A stretch of DNA of 58,315 nt from Streptomyces spongiae (GCF_009377185.1 NZ_VJZC01000009.1:1-58315); one strand, 5' to 3'. Shown: positions 40,860 through 50,471, counted from the stretch's first letter. Program-made: numbers and translations. Notes: generated by a model from the sequence alone, not told the origin.

Positions 40860-40889
40860 ATACAACATTGTTTCATAACGCCGTTGTAT
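40860..40889. promoter_or_regulatory. TetR-type operator between the regulator and CocE genes
   Basis: ATACAAC (40860-40866) and GTTGTAT (40883-40889) form a perfect 7-bp inverted repeat. AACATTGTTTCATAAC (40864-40879), matching the amidase element, lies within it. Confidence 0.6.
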
Positions 40890-40910
40890 AAAGTTCGGCG
40901 GGAGACATCC

Positions 40911-42620
40911 ATGCCCTTCACCTTCCAGCGGGTCGGCCCCGCACCCTTCACCTCCGGTGCCCGCCAGCACCTCGCCCGTATGCGCGACGGTGTCCGGCTC
41001 GCCACCGACGTGTATCTTCCCGAGCCTTCCGCGGGCGCGGACCAAGCCACATATCCTGCCGTGCTGATCCGTCTGCCCTACGACAAGAACAGCCGGTACG
41101 TCTTCGTCGACGGCATCGCCCGCCGCTTCACCGCCCGCGGCTACGCCCTCGTCGTGCAGGACGTCCGCGGCAAGTTCCGTTCCGGTGGCACCACGCTGCC
41201 GTTCCTGCAGGAGCCCCAGGACGGCTACGACTCCATCGACTGGATCACCCATCAGGCCTGGTCCGACGGACGGGTCGGCATGTTCGGCGACTCCTACTAC
41301 GGATTCACCCAGTGGGCGGCGGTCGCCGCCCGGCATCCCGCGCTGCGCGCGATCGTTCCCCGGATGACCAGTGCCGACTTCAACCGCATCTGGAAAGCCG
41401 CTGGGCCGGGACAGCCCGATCCCCCGGTGTGGCTGGAGGGCGTGGAGTACTTCGCCCACCACTGGATCGACAACGACACCTACGACTACGAGCCCGACCG
41501 CACCCGGCGCCCGGTCATCGACCAGTACGAGCAGGCGTTCCGGGCCATCGGCGCCCGCTCGCTCTGGTTCGATCTGCTGGCACCCCGGCATGCCGGCATG
41601 CCCACCCGGCTCGGGCCGGACCCCTTCGACGCCCTGCCTGTGCCGGTGCTCCACTGCGTCGGCTGGTACGACAACATCGGTGCCGCCCACATGCGGGATC
41701 ACGCCGAACTCGCCTCCCGCCCCGCCTGGGCCGCCACGCAATACCTGTGGGCCGGCGCCGTCGACCACGAGAACTACTGGCTGGGGCATGCGCCGGTCGC
41801 CGACGAGGACGACCACAACGCCGACGAAGCCGCACTGGAGAGAATGCTTCCCGGCTACACCGACCCCGCCATCGAATTCTTCGATGTCTTCCTGAAGGAG
41901 GACCGGCCGGCCACGGATCTGCCCAGGGTCCGCTGGGAGCTGGGCCACCAGGGGTGGCGTACCGCGGAGGCGTGGCCGCCGCCGGGCAGCGACACCCGCA
42001 CCTTCTGGCTCGCCGACCCGGCCACCGCGGCACATGCGCTGCCCGGCGGCGCTCTCACCCGGACCCCGCCCACCGAGGAGCGGTCCGCACAGTGGGTCCA
42101 TGACCCGGACGAACCTGTTCCCTCCCTGGTCGAGAACTCATTCGCGCACCTTCACACCCATCCCGACTTCGCGCCCGTCGCCGCACGCGAAGACGTACTT
42201 GCCTTCACCGCCCCGGCATCCTCCGGTCCACTCGATCTGGCGGGCCCGGTGACCGTCGAGGTGCACGTCACCAGCACGGCCCCCGTCTTCGACGTGTTCG
42301 CAAAGCTCCTCGACCTGGCCCCCGACGGCGACGCCCGTCTGATCGTCCGCGGCCAGGTCAGCGCCGAAGCCACCGTCGGGAGCGACGAGGCGATCTCCAT
42401 CGACCTGGGGCACACCGGCTACCGACTGCGCCACGGACACCGGCTCGCTCTGATCCTCGCCGCCAGTGACTTCCCCCTGTACCTCCCGACGACGGGCACC
42501 GGCGAGAACCCCTGGACAGCCGTCACCACCAAACCCGGTACCCAGACCCTGCGCACCGGTGGCGTTCACCCCTCAAGGCTCACCCTCACGGTGCTCCCGC
42601 CCTCGGCATCCCCGTGTTGA
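40911..42620 (+). CDS. CocE/NonD-family (X-Pro dipeptidyl-peptidase-like) alpha/beta hydrolase
   Basis: A 569-residue S15-type hydrolase. The nucleophile is Ser128 in GMFGDSYYGFTQWAA. An Asp in VGWYDNIGAAHM and a His in GAVDHENYW complete the likely triad, and a C-terminal jelly-roll domain (about 350-565, GPLDLAGPVTVEVHVTSTAPVFDVFAKL) is typical. Characterised relatives are cocaine esterase, glutaryl-7-ACA acylase and proline dipeptidases. There is no signal peptide. ATG at 40911 follows GGCGGGAG; the earlier TTG at 40884 overlaps the operator. It heads the operon with the peptide-type ABC importer, so it probably cleaves the imported compound. Confidence 0.9.
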   Translation: MPFTFQRVGPAPFTSGARQHLARMRDGVRLATDVYLPEPSAGADQATYPAVLIRLPYDKNSRYVFVDGIARRFTARGYALVVQDVRGKFRSGGTTLPFLQEPQDGYDSIDWITHQAWSDGRVGMFGDSYYGFTQWAAVAARHPALRAIVPRMTSADFNRIWKAAGPGQPDPPVWLEGVEYFAHHWIDNDTYDYEPDRTRRPVIDQYEQAFRAIGARSLWFDLLAPRHAGMPTRLGPDPFDALPVPVLHCVGWYDNIGAAHMRDHAELASRPAWAATQYLWAGAVDHENYWLGHAPVADEDDHNADEAALERMLPGYTDPAIEFFDVFLKEDRPATDLPRVRWELGHQGWRTAEAWPPPGSDTRTFWLADPATAAHALPGGALTRTPPTEERSAQWVHDPDEPVPSLVENSFAHLHTHPDFAPVAAREDVLAFTAPASSGPLDLAGPVTVEVHVTSTAPVFDVFAKLLDLAPDGDARLIVRGQVSAEATVGSDEAISIDLGHTGYRLRHGHRLALILAASDFPLYLPTTGTGENPWTAVTTKPGTQTLRTGGVHPSRLTLTVLPPSASPC

Positions 42621-42704
42621 TCTGATTCCTTCCGCTCTTCTCGCGTCCCCACACGCGCTCCGTAGCCCCAGGCCGAACCACACCACTCCCTTAGGAGCGC
42701 CGCT

Positions 42705-44366
42705 ATGCAGGCCCACAGATCCATCCTCACGCTCACCGCCTTGTCCACCCTGCTGACCGTCTCCGCCTGTACGTCCGGCGCCGACACGTCCTCCGGCTCC
42801 GCTTCCCCCGATGCCCTGAAGCTGACCAGCACCACCCCGGCCGCCACCGGCGTCCTGGACGAGGTGACCTGGAACCTGCCGATGGGCGAGCCGATCACTC
42901 TCGACCCGGCCAAGGTCGGCGACTACTCGCCCAACACGGTGGAGGCCAACCTCTGCGATCCACTGCTGAGGCTGAGGCCCGACTACTCCATCGCGCCCGG
43001 CCTCGCCACCGCCTGGCACCGTCCGGACGCGAAGACCCTCGTCCTCGACCTCCGCAAGGACGTGACGTTCTGGAACGGCAACCCCATGACCGCCACCGAC
43101 GTCGTCGCCAGCCTCTCCCGGCAGCGCGAAGCCGCCACCCAGAGCGTCAACGCCCAGGTCCTCGCAAGTGTCACCACCATCAAGGCCAGCGGTGACCATC
43201 AGGTGACCATCCGCTTCAAAGCCCCCGACGAACTGTTCCTGAAGTACCTGGTCAACGGGTTCGGCGCGGTCAGCGAGGCGTCGTACCTGAAGAAGGCGGG
43301 CTCCGACTACGGCACCCCCAAGGGGGGCCTGATGTGCACCGGGCCCTTCGAGCTGAGCGGCTGGAAATCCGGCGAATCCATCACGGCGGTCCGCAACGCC
43401 CGCTACTGGGACACCTCTCTCCGGCCCAAGGTCAAGAAGCTGACCTTCAAGTTCATCACCGACAGCAGCACACTCACCAGCGCCTTGCTGTCCGGGCAGG
43501 TCGACGGCAGCTACGAGATATCCTCCACCGTCGCGAAGGCTCTGCGTGCTTCTGACGCCGGCACCCTTCACTACGGCCCATCCACGCAAACGGTGTTCCT
43601 CTACCCGATGAGTGGCTCCTCCCCGCTCGCCGACCACCGGATCACCCAGGCGCTCTCCCTGATCCTGGACCGTGACGCCCTGGTGAAGAACGTCTACGAC
43701 GGCGCAGCCCAGAAACTCAAGACCTTCATCCCCTCACTGGTGTGGAAGAAGTCCGAGGCTGCGTCCGTGTACGCCAAGGGCTACGACCGGCTGCCGGCCG
43801 TCCCCGATGTCGATATCAGCAAGGCCGAGAAGCTCGTCGCCGAGGCCGCCCCGAAGCAGCGCACCATCACCGTGGCGGCAGCGGCGGGCGACCAGCAGTC
43901 CCTGCAGATCCTCACCTTCCTCCAGGCCGCGGCCAAGAAGATCGGCCTGTCGCTGGTCATCAAGCAGCTCCAGCCCACACAGATGTCGGGCCTGTTCTAC
44001 GACCCCTCCCTCCGCCAGGGCCTCGACGCGACCATCGTTCTCGGATACGTGGAGATCCCCGACCCGCTCTCCTACGCGGTGCTGTTCACCTCACCGGACT
44101 CGCCGCTGAACTGGGTCCGCTACAGCAACGACGAGGTCACCGCACTCCAGCGACAGGCCCAGGCGACGCTGGACCCCGACGCGTCGGCGGAACTGTTCGT
44201 CCGCGCCCAGGCGCTGTACACCAAGGACCTGCCGGTCCTCTCCATCGCCTCCCCGTACGAGCGCCTGTTCCTGAACAAGCGGCTCAGCGGTGCCCCGGCG
44301 TCCTTCGCCTACATCAACATGCCCTGGGCGGCCTACCTCGGCGGCACAGGCGAGACAGCCTCATGA
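42705..44366 (+). CDS. ABC transporter substrate-binding lipoprotein (DppA/OppA family, SBP_bac_5)
   Basis: A 553-residue exported lipoprotein. The leader ends in the lipobox TVSAC with Cys22 as the lipidated residue, followed by a Ser/Gly/Thr linker. The binding fold shows LPMGEPITLDPAKVGDY, VEANLCDPLLRLRPDYSIAPGLATAWH and LVLDLRKDVTFWNGNPMTATDV, typical of peptide and nickel binding proteins. TTAGGAG lies 6 nt before the ATG. It is the first of five ABC genes after the CocE gene. Peptides or peptide-like amides and esters are the expected ligands. Confidence 0.92.
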   Translation: MQAHRSILTLTALSTLLTVSACTSGADTSSGSASPDALKLTSTTPAATGVLDEVTWNLPMGEPITLDPAKVGDYSPNTVEANLCDPLLRLRPDYSIAPGLATAWHRPDAKTLVLDLRKDVTFWNGNPMTATDVVASLSRQREAATQSVNAQVLASVTTIKASGDHQVTIRFKAPDELFLKYLVNGFGAVSEASYLKKAGSDYGTPKGGLMCTGPFELSGWKSGESITAVRNARYWDTSLRPKVKKLTFKFITDSSTLTSALLSGQVDGSYEISSTVAKALRASDAGTLHYGPSTQTVFLYPMSGSSPLADHRITQALSLILDRDALVKNVYDGAAQKLKTFIPSLVWKKSEAASVYAKGYDRLPAVPDVDISKAEKLVAEAAPKQRTITVAAAAGDQQSLQILTFLQAAAKKIGLSLVIKQLQPTQMSGLFYDPSLRQGLDATIVLGYVEIPDPLSYAVLFTSPDSPLNWVRYSNDEVTALQRQAQATLDPDASAELFVRAQALYTKDLPVLSIASPYERLFLNKRLSGAPASFAYINMPWAAYLGGTGETAS

Positions 44367-45313
44367 TCTGGCGGTTCATCGCCCGCCGCACGGCGATGCT
44401 GGTCGTCACCGGGCTCGTCGCCAGCATCGCCGTCTACAGCGCCCTGTTCGTCGCACCCGGCGATCCCGCCACGCTGCTGATCGGCGGGGGCAAACCGCCC
44501 AATCCCCACCTGCTCGCAGAGATCCACCGCCAGTACCACCTCGACGATCCCTTCCTCCAGGGGTACTGGCGCTGGCTGAGCGGGATGCTGCACGGCGACG
44601 CCGGTCAGTCCCTCAGTTACCGGGACTCGGTCACTCACCTGGTGACCGGCCGCATCGGCAACACCCTCTTCCTGATCGCCTATGCCGCCGTCCTCATCAT
44701 CGTTCCCGGTGTCGTGCTGGGGACCGTCGCGGCCCTGCGCGGCGGTCTCGGCGAGACCGTGGTGACCGCGGTGACCACCGCCTTCATGGCCGTGCCCACG
44801 TTCGTGATGTCGGTGCTGCTGATCTGGTGGCTGTCCGTGCAGTGGAGATGGTTCCCGGCCTACGGCGCGGGCAGCGGCTTCGCCGGGCGCGTCGAGCACC
44901 TCACCCTGCCCGCGCTCGCCCTCGCCGCGGCCTGGACCGCGTACGTCGCCCAGGTCACCCGGTCCGCGGTGCGTACCGAACTCGTCTCGGAGCATGTCCA
45001 GACCGCGCGCGCCCGGGGCATCCCGGAACGGGTCGTCGTGCGCAAACACATCCTGCGCAACGCCTCCGGACCGATCTTCTCCGTCGCCGGCGTCGCCGTC
45101 GCAGGGCTGATCGCCGGATGCGCTGTCGTGGAACAGGCATTTGGCATCAACGGCATCGGCGCCCTGCTGATCCAGAGCGCGGCCAAACAGGACCTCGCGG
45201 TGGTCCAGGCTCTGGCGCTGATCACCGTCGTCGTGTTCGTCGCGATCAACACCCTCGTGGATGTGGTCACCGTCGCGCTCGACCACCGTGTTTCCCTGGA
45301 AGGCACTTCATGA
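44363..45313 (+). CDS. ABC transporter permease (DppB type)
   Basis: A 316-residue permease with six predicted helices, a DppB-type N-terminus (MIWRFIARRTAMLVVTGLVASIAVYSALFVAPGDPA) and the EAA loop VSEHVQTARARGIPERVVVRKHILRN. It starts in an ATGA overlap with the binding-protein gene and ends 4 nt into the next gene. It pairs with the DppC-type permease to form the membrane channel. Confidence 0.92.
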   Translation: MIWRFIARRTAMLVVTGLVASIAVYSALFVAPGDPATLLIGGGKPPNPHLLAEIHRQYHLDDPFLQGYWRWLSGMLHGDAGQSLSYRDSVTHLVTGRIGNTLFLIAYAAVLIIVPGVVLGTVAALRGGLGETVVTAVTTAFMAVPTFVMSVLLIWWLSVQWRWFPAYGAGSGFAGRVEHLTLPALALAAAWTAYVAQVTRSAVRTELVSEHVQTARARGIPERVVVRKHILRNASGPIFSVAGVAVAGLIAGCAVVEQAFGINGIGALLIQSAAKQDLAVVQALALITVVVFVAINTLVDVVTVALDHRVSLEGTS

Positions 45314-46185
45314 GCACCTACCAGATCGCCGCGCTCGGCCGCGGCAGCACACGGCTGGGCCGACTGCGCGGCCTGATCCGTGGGCGATGTGTGCTGATCG
45401 TCGCCGGGTCGGTCGTCGCGGTGACGGTTCTCACCGCCGTGTTCGCCCCGCTGATCGCGCCCTACGATCCCAACGCCGTCGACCCGACCGCTGTCTACCA
45501 GCCCAGCTCTTCCGCTCACTGGCTCGGCACGGACGACGCCGGCCGCGACATTCTCTCGCGGCTGCTGTACGGCGCCCGCTCCAGCCTCCTGGCACCGGCA
45601 CTCGTCACCCTGACCGCCGGTCTGGTCGGCACCGCCCTCGCGGTGAGCGCCGCCTGGCTCGGCGGCTGGTACGACCGGCTGGTCTCCGCCCTGCTGGACA
45701 TCGTCTTCGGCTTCCCCGGCCTGATCCTGGCCGTGGTCGTCGCTGCCATGTTCGGCGCCGGCCTGACCGTGGCCGTGGTGACGCTGTCCGTCGCCTATCT
45801 GCCCTTCATCGGGCGGGTGGTCCGCAGCGCCGCCCTGCGTGAGCGCCAACTGCCGTACGTCTCCGCCCTGCGGATGCTCGGAGTCTCCGGCCGACGCATC
45901 TGCCTGCGCCATCTGACGCCCAATCTGCTGCCTCTGGTCCTGGTCCAGATCGCCACTTCCTACGGCTACGCACTGCTGGACGTGGCCGCGTTCTCCTTCA
46001 TCGGTCTGGGCGTCCAGCCCCCGACCGCCGAGTGGGGACTGATGGTCGCGAACGGCTCCACCGGCATCCTGGCCGGCCGACCCGAGCAGTCCCTGTATGC
46101 CGGTGTGGTGATCGTCGTGTTCGTCATCGCCTGCAACCTTCTCGGCGGCAGTCTGTCCCAACGGCTCCTGGGAGACAACCGATGA
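45310..46185 (+). CDS. ABC transporter permease (DppC type)
   Basis: A 291-residue permease. It has the OppC-type N-terminal helix and extracytoplasmic segment PLIAPYDPNAVDPTAVYQPSSSAHWLGTDDAGRDILSRLLYGAR, and the EAA loop LRERQLPYVSALRMLGVSGRRICLRHLTPN. Six helices are predicted. It overlaps both neighbours by 4 nt (ATGA), so the operon is tightly coupled. Confidence 0.92.
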   Translation: MSTYQIAALGRGSTRLGRLRGLIRGRCVLIVAGSVVAVTVLTAVFAPLIAPYDPNAVDPTAVYQPSSSAHWLGTDDAGRDILSRLLYGARSSLLAPALVTLTAGLVGTALAVSAAWLGGWYDRLVSALLDIVFGFPGLILAVVVAAMFGAGLTVAVVTLSVAYLPFIGRVVRSAALRERQLPYVSALRMLGVSGRRICLRHLTPNLLPLVLVQIATSYGYALLDVAAFSFIGLGVQPPTAEWGLMVANGSTGILAGRPEQSLYAGVVIVVFVIACNLLGGSLSQRLLGDNR

Positions 46186-47192
46186 CCGGGACCCACGCTC
46201 TCCTGGAAGTGAAGAACCTTCACGTCACCTTGACCGGCGACCGCCGACGGCGCACCGTGCTGCACCGGGTCGACCTCGCCATACCGGCCGGCGCCGCGCT
46301 GGGGCTGGTCGGCGAATCGGGATCCGGCAAGTCGCTCACCGCCCGCACGGTGCTCGGCCTGCTGCCGCAAGGAGCCCGAGTCGAAGGAGAGGTCCGCTTC
46401 GACGGGAGGTCGCTCACCGCCATGGCGCCGGCTGCACTGCGCGGAATTCGGTCTCACGAGATCGCCATGGTCTTCCAGGATCCGCGGGCTCACATCAATC
46501 CGGTACGGACCATCGGCGATTTCCTCACCGAGGGCCTCGTGACCACCCGAGGCGTCCGCCGCGCTGTGGCCGAGGCCCGGGCCGCCGCGCTCCTGGGAGA
46601 GGTCGGCATCGCCGATGGGGCCCGCAGACTGCGTCAGCGTCCTTCGGAGCTCTCGGGCGGCCTGCTGCAACGTGTGATGATCGCCGCCGCGCTGCTCACC
46701 GAGCCCCGACTGCTGCTCGCCGACGAGCCCACCACCGCCCTGGACGTCACCACTCAGGCCGAGGTCATGGCCATCATCGACGAGACCCGCCTCCAACGGG
46801 GCCTGGCCATGCTGTTCATCACCCACGACCTGGCCCTCGCCGCCGCCGTCTGTGACCGCATCGCCGTGATGTACGCCGGCTCCGTCGTCGAGGAACTGCC
46901 CTCCGGCCATCTCTCCGACGCCGAGCACCCCTACACCCGCGCCCTCATGGCCTCCCGCCCCGACCTGGGCGGCCCCGGCAAGAAGCTGACGGCCATCAAG
47001 GGCAGACCCCTGTCAGCCTTCGAGACCGGCCCGGGCTGCGCCTTCGCGCCCCGTTGCCCCGATGCCCGGGACACCTGCACGACACAGCACCCCGCCCTGC
47101 TCCCCGCCGGCAGCGGACAAGCAGCCTGCCACTTCCCCCACCATCCCCGGGCAGCGGCAGGCGCCGCGGAGAGGAGCACCAGTGATGCCTGA
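46182..47192 (+). CDS. ABC transporter ATP-binding protein (DppD type)
   Basis: A 336-residue ATPase. Walker A is GESGSGKS (about residue 44), the signature is LSGGLLQR, Walker B is LLLADEPTTALDV, and the switch His is in FITHDLA. The C-terminal oligopeptide-transporter extension has YTRALMASRP and the cysteine cluster CAFAPRCPDARDTC, which in OppD/DppD proteins can hold an iron-sulfur cluster. It starts by ATGA overlap. It powers uptake with the next protein. Confidence 0.93.
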   Translation: MTGTHALLEVKNLHVTLTGDRRRRTVLHRVDLAIPAGAALGLVGESGSGKSLTARTVLGLLPQGARVEGEVRFDGRSLTAMAPAALRGIRSHEIAMVFQDPRAHINPVRTIGDFLTEGLVTTRGVRRAVAEARAAALLGEVGIADGARRLRQRPSELSGGLLQRVMIAAALLTEPRLLLADEPTTALDVTTQAEVMAIIDETRLQRGLAMLFITHDLALAAAVCDRIAVMYAGSVVEELPSGHLSDAEHPYTRALMASRPDLGGPGKKLTAIKGRPLSAFETGPGCAFAPRCPDARDTCTTQHPALLPAGSGQAACHFPHHPRAAAGAAERSTSDA

Positions 47193-47994
47193 GCACACTC
47201 CTGGGGCCATCCTGGAAGCCACCGGCCTGCGCAAGACGTTCGGTGACTTCACCGCCGTCGACGACGTCAGTCTCACTCTCACCCCGGGTGCGTCGCTCGC
47301 CGTGGTCGGTGAATCCGGATCAGGGAAAACCACCACTGCCCGGATGATCGCCGGGCTGGAACAGCCGACCACCGGCACGATCCTGCTCGCCGGCCGCCAA
47401 CCCCCCGGTCCCCGGGCCCGAACCACCGAACGGCGCCGCTTCGCCCAGCACGTGCAGATGGTCTTCCAGGACCCCTACACCTCGCTCGACCGGCACCAGC
47501 GCATCGGCGACAGCATCACCGAAGTCCTCGCCCTCCACACCGACCTGCGCGGCTCCGCCCGTACAGCGCGGATGACGGAACTGCTTGAGCAAGTCGGTTT
47601 GAATCCGCAGCAGGCCATCTCACGACCCCGCTCGCTCTCCGGAGGCCAGAGACAGCGCGCAGCCATCGCCCGCGCGCTGGCCGTCCAGCCCCGGCTGCTT
47701 GTCCTGGACGAGGCGGTCGCCGCACTCGACGTCTCTGTCCAGGCCCAGATCCTCACCCTCCTCCAGGACATCCGCCGACAGACCCAGGTCGCCTACCTGT
47801 TCATCACCCACGACCTGGGCGTCGTCCCCCACATCGCGGACGAGATCGTGGTGATGCGCCAAGGCCGCGTCGTCGACCGCGGAACAACGACCGAGGTGCT
47901 GGACCGTTCGCAACACCCCTACACCCGCGCCCTCATCGATTCGGTGCCCCGCCGGGGATGGAAACCGCGCCGCCGTCCGGCAACGCCCACGTAG
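47185..47994 (+). CDS. ABC transporter ATP-binding protein (DppF type)
   Basis: A 269-residue ATPase with Walker A GESGSGKTT, signature LSGGQRQR, Walker B LLVLDEAVAALDV and FITHDLGV. It is shorter than most DppF proteins because the C-terminal cysteine extension is missing, which is common for the second ATPase. ATG at 47185 has GGAG 8 nt upstream; a GTG at 47182 is a possible alternative. It ends the operon and is followed by a hairpin. Confidence 0.92.
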   Translation: MPEHTPGAILEATGLRKTFGDFTAVDDVSLTLTPGASLAVVGESGSGKTTTARMIAGLEQPTTGTILLAGRQPPGPRARTTERRRFAQHVQMVFQDPYTSLDRHQRIGDSITEVLALHTDLRGSARTARMTELLEQVGLNPQQAISRPRSLSGGQRQRAAIARALAVQPRLLVLDEAVAALDVSVQAQILTLLQDIRRQTQVAYLFITHDLGVVPHIADEIVVMRQGRVVDRGTTTEVLDRSQHPYTRALIDSVPRRGWKPRRRPATPT

Positions 47995-48015
47995 ACGTTC
48001 CTCATCGGCTGTCCG

Positions 48016-48048
48016 CGTCGATCACCGACGGCACGGCGGTGATCGACG
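48016..48048. terminator. Stem-loop terminator between the ABC operon and the convergent GH3 gene
   Basis: A perfect 12-bp inverted repeat (CGTCGATCACCG and its complement) with a 9-nt loop, 22 nt after the ABC stop. It can serve both converging transcripts. Confidence 0.8.
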
Positions 48049-48116
48049 GATCCCGTGCCGAACCAGTCGTCCGCCGCCTCCGTCGGCCCGCCGTACGCAA
48101 GACGCCTGCGCGGCGC

Positions 48117-50357
48117 TCACGCGGAAACGGCGCTCATCCCCATGAGCCGCTCCAGGAACTCCTCGGGCAGCGGGGCCGGCAGGAAGCCCAGGAACTGGCG
48201 CATGGGCATGGACTGGATCATGCGCATCGCGTCCGCGTTCTCCGCTGCGGCGGCAGCCTGTTCCTCGGTCATCCCGGCCATCATCGCCTCGGTGAGGGCC
48301 GGACCGACGGCGGGATGACCGAACCACTCGCCGACGGTGGAGTCCATCGTGAGCGGCTTCGCCAGCTCGTCCCCGGTGAGGTGCAGTGTGGCGTGGGCGA
48401 CGACGTCGTGCGCGTTCTCGCCGAGCTGCACTTGGTACTCGCCCGCGGCGACGGCCCAGCCGTCGCGGGTGATGTCCCAGTAGGCGAAGGCGCGGCGGTC
48501 GAGGTCGATCTCGACGCTGGTGCTCTCGCCGGGTGCGAGAGCCACCTTGGCGAATCCGCGCAGCTCCCGGGCCGGGCTGCTGACGGGGCGCCTGGGCGCG
48601 GAGACGTAGATCTGGACCACGTGCTTGCCGAAGCGGTCGCCGGTGTTGGTGACCGTGACGGTGGCCTTCGCCGTGTCCGGGCCGGTGCCGGAGACCTGGA
48701 AGCCGCTCTGTTCGAAGGTGGTGTAGCTCAGCCCGTGGCCGAAGGGGTAGCGGACGGGCACGTCGGCGGTCTCGTAGTAGCGGTAGCCGACCATCACGCC
48801 CTCGCCGTAGCGGACATGGCCCTGCTCGCCGGGGAAGTTGAGGTACGACGGGGTGTCCGCGAGCCGGAACGGGATGGTCTCCGCGAGGCGGCCCGACGGA
48901 TTGACCCGCCCGGTGAGCACATCGGCGATCGCGCCGCCGCCGGCCTGGCCGGGTAGCCAGGCCTCCACCACGGCGTCCACCTCGTCGTGCCAGTCCTCCA
49001 GGCTCACCACGCCGCCGTTGAGCAGCACGACGACGGTACGGCGTGCCCTCTCGGCCACCACGTGGATCAAGTCGACCTGGTCTTCCGGCAGTTCGATGTG
49101 CTCGCGGTCGAATCCCTCGGACTCGTCGGACTCACGCAGACCCACGACGAGTACGGCGATGTCCGCCTGCTCCGCGAGCCTGACGGCCTGCTCGCGCAGC
49201 CGTACTGCGTCGGCCTGTCCCGTGATGTCGTACCCGGGTGCGAAGTCCACGTGGGCGTCCGGCAGTTGGGCGCGCAACTGGCCCAGCGCGCTGTCGACGC
49301 GGGTGGCGTTGACATGGGAGCTGCCGCCGCCCTGGTAGCGCAGGGTCTCCGCGAACTCGCCGATGAGGGCGACGCGTCCGGTCGGCGTGAGCGGCAGTGT
49401 CCGCTCCCGGTTCTTCAGGAGTACCAGGCAGTCGGCGGCGACCTCACGGGCGAGAGCGTGCTGCGCCCCCGGGTCCGCCTCGCCCGGCGCGGTCCGAGCC
49501 CGGACCCGTTCGGCCAGCGCCCGCAGCCGCCCGACGGCGGTGTCCACGACGGCCCTGTCCAGGTCGCCCCGGTCCACCGCCGCAGCGACCTCGGCGTCGG
49601 TGCCGCCGCCGTTGCCCGGCATCTCCAGGTCGGTCCCGGCCAGCAGCGCGGCGACGCGGTCGCCCACGGCGCCCCAGTCGGAGACGACCAGTCCGTCGAA
49701 GCCCCACTCCTCACGGAGAACCTGGGTGAGGAGCCAGTGGTTCTCGGCCGCGTGGACGCCGTTGACGCGGTTGTAGGAGCACATGACGGTGGCCGGCCGG
49801 GCCTGCTCGACGATGCGCTCGAAGGCGGGGAAGTAGATCTCGCGCAGGGTGCGCTCGTCGACGTCGGAGCTGACCCGCATACGGTCGGTCTCCTGGTTGT
49901 TGGCCGCGAAGTGCTTGACCGACGCGCCGACACCCTGGCTCTGCACACCCTCGACGTGCGCCGCCCCGAGGACGCCGCTCAGCAGGGGGTCCTCGGAGAA
50001 GTACTCGAAGTTGCGGCCGCACAGCGGCGAGCGCTTGATGTTGACGCCGGGGCCGAGCAGGACGTCCACACCGAGGGCGCGGGCCTCGCGTCCCAGCGCC
50101 TCACCGAGACGGCGCACGAGGTCCGGGTCCCAGCTGGAGGCGAGGGACACGGCGGGCGGGAAGCAGGTGGCGGGCTCGCTGGAGTGGACTCCGAGATGGT
50201 CGGCCTCCGCCAGCTGGCGACGGACGCCGTGCGGTCCGTCGCACAGGACGAGCGAGGGGATGCCCGCATCCTCGGCGGATTCGGTGGACCACAGATCCCG
50301 TCCGGAGAGCAGCGAGGTCTTGTGGTCGAGGCCGAGTTCGGGATGGGGCTGGGGCAT
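48117..50357 (-). CDS. Glycoside hydrolase family 3 beta-glycosidase, cytoplasmic
   Basis: A 746-residue GH3 enzyme with the TIM-barrel domain (about 1-280), the alpha/beta sandwich (about 310-520) and the fibronectin III-like C-terminal domain. The nucleophile is Asp227 in GFDGLVVSDWGAV, and VKHFAANNQETDRM is the conserved substrate loop. A tail of about 90 residues with an amphipathic helical segment follows the FnIII domain. No signal peptide, so the substrate must be imported; the MFS gene immediately upstream is the likely carrier. The promoter element copy B lies 90 bp before the start. Beta-glucosidase is most likely, xylosidase possible. Confidence 0.9.
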   Translation of the reverse strand: MPQPHPELGLDHKTSLLSGRDLWSTESAEDAGIPSLVLCDGPHGVRRQLAEADHLGVHSSEPATCFPPAVSLASSWDPDLVRRLGEALGREARALGVDVLLGPGVNIKRSPLCGRNFEYFSEDPLLSGVLGAAHVEGVQSQGVGASVKHFAANNQETDRMRVSSDVDERTLREIYFPAFERIVEQARPATVMCSYNRVNGVHAAENHWLLTQVLREEWGFDGLVVSDWGAVGDRVAALLAGTDLEMPGNGGGTDAEVAAAVDRGDLDRAVVDTAVGRLRALAERVRARTAPGEADPGAQHALAREVAADCLVLLKNRERTLPLTPTGRVALIGEFAETLRYQGGGSSHVNATRVDSALGQLRAQLPDAHVDFAPGYDITGQADAVRLREQAVRLAEQADIAVLVVGLRESDESEGFDREHIELPEDQVDLIHVVAERARRTVVVLLNGGVVSLEDWHDEVDAVVEAWLPGQAGGGAIADVLTGRVNPSGRLAETIPFRLADTPSYLNFPGEQGHVRYGEGVMVGYRYYETADVPVRYPFGHGLSYTTFEQSGFQVSGTGPDTAKATVTVTNTGDRFGKHVVQIYVSAPRRPVSSPARELRGFAKVALAPGESTSVEIDLDRRAFAYWDITRDGWAVAAGEYQVQLGENAHDVVAHATLHLTGDELAKPLTMDSTVGEWFGHPAVGPALTEAMMAGMTEEQAAAAAENADAMRMIQSMPMRQFLGFLPAPLPEEFLERLMGMSAVSA

Positions 50358-50433
50358 GGTCCGGTTCCTCGGAGATCGTCGGGAAGGCGGGAAGACAGGA
50401 AGGCGGGAAGGCGCGGGGAACGGCCGGGATCAC

Positions 50434-50468
50434 ATCGTATTATTAAAACCGAATTACGCTAGCTTTTC
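50434..50468 (-). promoter_or_regulatory. Shared promoter element, copy B (GH3 gene)
   Basis: Minus strand: GAAAAGCTAGCGTAATTCGG, then 9 nt and the -10-like TACGAT (50439-50434). It lies between the MFS stop (50472) and the GH3 start (50357), so the GH3 gene has its own promoter. Confidence 0.6.
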
Positions 50469-50471
50469 GTG

